Assembly (NCBI GenBank): GCA_947461205.1
Contig: CANHJG010000016.1
Coordinates: forward strand, 1 to 53,937
Direction of reading: 5' to 3'
From: Opitutia bacterium
GTDB lineage: Bacteria; Verrucomicrobiota; Verrucomicrobiia; Opitutales; Opitutaceae
Length of the DNA stretch: 53,937 bases
Under the pieces are notes generated by a model. The model saw nothing but the letters and a program-made list of their open reading frames with translations. It searched no databases and was not told the origin of the DNA. A program made the position numbers and the translations under genes. Below are positions 52,944 to 53,937 of this stretch, in pieces; positions within the stretch are counted from its first letter, which is position 1; each line of letters opens with the position of its first letter.

Positions 52944-53937
52944 ATGAAACACAACATCCTCTCGTTCCTGCCGGTTTTCGCGGCTGCGCTGCTCGGCGCG
53001 GTGTCGCTTGCCCCGCTTTCGGCCTGCGCCAAATCCACCTCCGAAGCCGTGCGGCTGCGCGTGGAACTCGACCGGCCGGTCCTCTCGGCCGACCGCACCG
53101 AGCGCGCGGTCATTAAAATCGCCCTCGACGGACGGCGCCTGCCGCGCCCCGAGGCGCGGCCGCCGGTGAACCTCACCCTCGTCATCGACCGCTCGGGTTC
53201 GATGAACGGCGAAAAAATCCAGCACGCGAAAGCCGCCGCCATCGAGGCCGTGCGCCGCCTCGGGCCGGACGATGTGTTCGCGCTCGTGACGTTTGACCAC
53301 GAGGTCGAGACGCTCGTCCCGGCGACGCGCGTCGGCGATTGCCGCGCGATCGAAGCGCGCATCCGCTCCATCGTCGCCCGGGGCAACACCGCGATTTATG
53401 CCGGAGTCACGCAGGGGGCCGCCGAGCTGCGCAAACACCTCGAAGACCGCCGCTACACGCACCGGCTCGTTTTGCTGTCTGACGGTTTGGCGAACAACGG
53501 GCCGAGCTCACCGGATGACTTTGCCGGCTCGGCGCCTCGCTGGGGCGGGAACGCATCTCGGTCAGCACCGTCGGCGTTGGGCTCGATTACAACGAAGACC
53601 TGATGACGCGGCTCGCCCGGAAGAGCGATGGCAACACCTACTTCGTTTCTTCCAGTCGCGACTTGCCGGCCATTTTCAATGCCGAGCTCGGCGATGTGCT
53701 CAACGTCGTCGCACGCCGCGTGGTCGTCACGGTCGAGTTTCCGGCGGGCGTTCGTCCGCTGGCGTTTGTCGGACGCGAAGGTGCGATTCGCGGGCAGCGG
53801 GCCGAGTTCGAACTGAACCAGCTCTACGGCGGCCAGGAGAAGTTTGCGTTGGTCGAGGTCGAGGTCGCGGCGACGCACGCCGGCGAGGAACGCGAAGTGG
53901 CCGCCGCCACGGTCGTTTTCGAGGATGCGCTCACGCA
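52944..53937 (+). pseudogene. VWA-domain exported protein, frameshifted and cut by window edge
   Basis: The gene starts ATG 52944 with a signal peptide (FLPVFAAALLGAVSLAPLSA), possibly lipoprotein-like with a Cys in SACAKS. A VWA domain has the MIDAS-type motif DRSGSMNGEK and later VLLSDGLANNG. After Ala at 53523-53525 the frame runs into unrelated GSAPRWGG and stops at 53603. In another frame, from 53528, the expected sequence resumes (LGASLGRERISVSTVGVGL, then YNEDLMTRLARKS) and stays open to the window end. Adding one C at about 53525 restores the whole protein. It may be a true mutation or a base-calling error. The family often binds metal ions and partners at the envelope. Confidence 0.8.

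Overview
This is a GC-rich bacterial chromosome segment that most likely comes from a Verrucomicrobiota member near the Opitutaceae. The pointers are an Ig-repeat protein with the paired C-terminal domain common in that family, an ExbB-ExbD-ExbD-TonB-TPR operon, several TonB-dependent receptors above 1000 residues, a PF13366-type GxxExxY protein embedded in CACAGAG/CTCTGTG repeats, and few Shine-Dalgarno sites. The taxonomy is inferred from gene content only. There is no rRNA, CRISPR array, prophage or classical insertion sequence.

Layout. 1-1.9 kb: 3' part of a secreted Ig-repeat protein and its terminator. 2.8-11.9 kb: a signalling operon on the + strand encoding a CheB-CheR-PAS-histidine kinase, a NarL-type response regulator, a KaiC-like double ATPase, two KaiB-like proteins and a PAS histidine kinase; most junctions are 4-base stop/start overlaps. 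12.1-13.5 kb (-): a small four-Cys protein and an ECF sigma factor. 14.0-17.1 kb (+): a stress or envelope cluster with a BON protein, a Dps-like ferritin and small membrane proteins (DUF3185, DUF1328, DUF883, holin-X-like, YqjK-like). 17.3-22.2 kb (-): an ExbB/ExbD/ExbD/TonB/TPR operon with two membrane-anchored coiled-coil proteins; a shared bidirectional terminator separates it from the stress cluster. 22.6-22.9 kb (-): tRNA-Lys, tRNA-Thr and tRNA-Gln genes.

23.0-42.3 kb: a peptide or amino-acid acquisition region. A DapB-like dehydrogenase and an NtrC-family regulator lie on the - strand. Divergent from the regulator, behind a good sigma-54 promoter, lie a GltS-type glutamate/Na+ symporter and an N-acyl-D-amino-acid deacylase. 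They are followed by a BPL_N protein, two TonB-dependent receptors, a gamma-glutamyltransferase, a third receptor and a CapA-type protein. I read this as uptake and breakdown of gamma-glutamyl or D-amino-acid-containing peptides; that is an inference from family content.

42.4-52.9 kb: a translation cluster rpmI-rplT-pheS-pheT-gatC-gatA-gatB, then a RecQ-family helicase. A repeat-borne PD-(D/E)XK-like gene has been inserted between gatA and gatB, so that the gatB start codon lies inside repeat sequence. The window ends in a von Willebrand factor A protein that carries an apparent one-base deletion.

The best candidates for under-described biology are the Kai-based signalling operon, the sigma-54-controlled peptide region with its receiver-altered regulator, the repeat element in the gat operon, and a recurring pyrimidine-rich tract directly before start codons.
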